In this document: piece by piece, positions 63,067-64,000 of the stretch
How positions within the stretch are numbered: position 1 is the first letter of the stretch
How the letters are laid out: every line of letters begins with the position of its first letter
Assembly (NCBI GenBank): GCA_016795205.1
Contig: JAEUHZ010000055.1
Span: 1-64,000, forward strand
Reading direction: 5' to 3'
From: Planctomycetota bacterium
GTDB taxonomy: Bacteria; Planctomycetota; UBA1135; GCA-002686595
DNA length: 64,000 bases
The notes under the pieces: model-generated
What the model was told of the DNA's origin: nothing
The model's input: the letters and a program-made list of their open reading frames with translations, nothing else
The model's database searches: none
Program-made: the position numbers and the translations under genes

Positions 63067-64000
63067 CGCGCCGCGCGGAACGTCGCCGGCGGCGGCGCCT
63101 GCGCGCGGCGCCGCCGGGCTCGAGCCCCGGCACGCTCGTGGCGGACCCCGAGGCCCCGCGGCCCGTCCTGCGCGTCTTCTCCTACGGTCCGGAGGGCGTG
63201 GACGAACGCGCCATCGAGGACCCGCGCGAGCTGCGCGGCGTGCTCGGCCGGCGCGAGGTCACCTGGCTCGACGTGCAGGGCCTGGGGGACGCGACGGTCG
63301 TCGAGCGCATCGGGGAGGTGTTCGGCCTGCACCGGTTGTGGCTCGAGGACGTGCTGTCCACGCGCCAGCGCGCGAAGATCGAGCAGCAGGGCGACGTGCG
63401 CTACCTCGTGGTTCGGGCGCTGGAAGGGGACGGGCGGCTCGAGACCGACCAGATCTCGATCTTCCTGGGGCCGCGCTTCGTGGTCACGTTCCAGGAGCGG
63501 CCCGGCGACTGCTTCGATCCGCTGCGCGAGCGCATCCGTGCCGGCAAGGGCAACTTGCGCAGCCACGGCCCGAGCTACCTGACCTACGCACTGCTCGACG
63601 CCGTCGTGGATCACTACTTCCCGCACATGGAGCGCCTCGGCGAGCGGTTGGACGCGCTGGAGGACGAGCTGATCGACGCCCCGGCGCGCTCCTGCCTCGC
63701 GGACGTGCACCAGCTCCGCCGCGACCTGCTGACGCTGCGCCGCGCGGTCTGGCCGCTGCGCGAATCGCTGCACCACCTGCTGCGCGATGCCGACCCGGTC
63801 TTCACGGTCGAGACGCGCGTCTACCTCGCGGACTGCTACGACCACACGGTGCAGGTCATGGAGCTCGTGGAGAACTACCGCGAGATCGCCTCGGGGCTCA
63901 TCGACGTGTACCTCTCGAGCATGAGCCACCGGATGAACGAGGTCATGAAGGTCCTGACCGTGATCTCGACGATCTTCATCCCGCTGACGTTCCTGGCCGG
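63063..64000 (+). CDS. corA: CorA-family Mg2+/divalent cation transporter, 3' end outside window
   Basis: About 312 codons are in the window. After a basic N-terminus (R-R-x-R-R-R-R-L) the cytoplasmic CorA domain is visible: V-T-W-L-D-V-Q-G-L-G, L-W-L-E-D-V-L-S-T-R-Q-R-A-K, I-S-I-F-L-G-P-R-F-V-V-T-F-Q-E-R and the long helix D-V-Y-L-S-S-M-S-H-R-M-N-E-V-M-K-V-L-T. The last visible residues, T-I-F-I-P-L-T-F-L-A-G, begin the first membrane helix; the Y-G-M-N signature would follow after the end. The ATG at 63063 overlaps the hydrolase stop by 4 bases. Confidence 0.93.
   Translation, partial: MTRRAERRRRRRLRAAPPGSSPGTLVADPEAPRPVLRVFSYGPEGVDERAIEDPRELRGVLGRREVTWLDVQGLGDATVVERIGEVFGLHRLWLEDVLSTRQRAKIEQQGDVRYLVVRALEGDGRLETDQISIFLGPRFVVTFQERPGDCFDPLRERIRAGKGNLRSHGPSYLTYALLDAVVDHYFPHMERLGERLDALEDELIDAPARSCLADVHQLRRDLLTLRRAVWPLRESLHHLLRDADPVFTVETRVYLADCYDHTVQVMELVENYREIASGLIDVYLSSMSHRMNEVMKVLTVISTIFIPLTFLA

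Overview
This is a very GC-rich bacterial chromosome segment with dense gene packing. GTG and TTG starts are frequent, as are 4-base stop/start overlaps (ATGA or GTGA). The exported tricorn-type protease, DUF4388/beta-propeller protein, DUF58 pair and extracytoplasmic S9 peptidase, together with the composition, suggest an uncultured Planctomycetota-like lineage. That placement is an inference; there is no rRNA or other taxonomic marker in the window. Both tRNAs encode their CCA ends.

Layout. 1-2634 (minus): the 5' tip of an unknown gene, an anion/arsenite-type transporter and a protein of unknown function. 2752-8241 (plus): a surface-glycan block with two GT4 glycosyltransferases, a Wzx-like flippase and a B12-binding radical SAM enzyme. 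8254-15241: a polytopic membrane protein, an exported tricorn protease, a GNAT-type transferase and a polysaccharide deacetylase. 15257-19277 (minus): a carbamoyltransferase locus resembling the sxtI-sxtJ-sxtK neighbourhood, with a DUF5989 (SxtK-like) segment fused to an SGNH hydrolase, a second free-standing 42-residue DUF5989-like protein and a 53-residue membrane peptide. 19401-25136: DegP-type protease, tRNA-Val, alanine dehydrogenase, undecaprenyl-diphosphatase, a HAD-fold protein without its catalytic residues, and a further GT4. 25114-34277: a divergent STAS-PilZ / GAF-PP2C signalling pair, dihydroorotase, DUF58 and BatA-like proteins, an exported RidA, an LPG-synthase-type membrane protein and AsnRS.

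34442-44944 (plus) is the accessory region and the most interesting part. It is a type I restriction-modification locus in which an AbiEi/AbiEii toxin-antitoxin pair and a DUF262-DUF1524 nuclease sit between hsdM and hsdS. HsdR carries an extra C-terminal Schlafen/AlbA_2 domain. The five genes after hsdM are joined by 4-base overlaps, and three copies of a 9-base element lie in the only real gap, just before the antitoxin gene. This looks like a single composite anti-phage module.

45058-64000 returns to housekeeping and envelope genes: an S9 peptidase lipoprotein; a six-gene minus-strand operon (zinc ribbon, ThiF-like, MobA-like, DUF4388/propeller, HEAT-like lipoprotein, carboxypeptidase-regulatory-like lipoprotein); tRNA-His with a recognisable promoter; a VOC protein and citrate synthase; a methyltransferase; a glycosyltransferase coupled to a Tat-exported class V aminotransferase; a glycoside-hydrolase-like protein; and a CorA transporter running off the right end. 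No CRISPR array, integrase, insertion sequence or replication origin was seen. No intergenic gap exceeds 300 bases; the longest is 58382-58605, which holds only a small inverted repeat.
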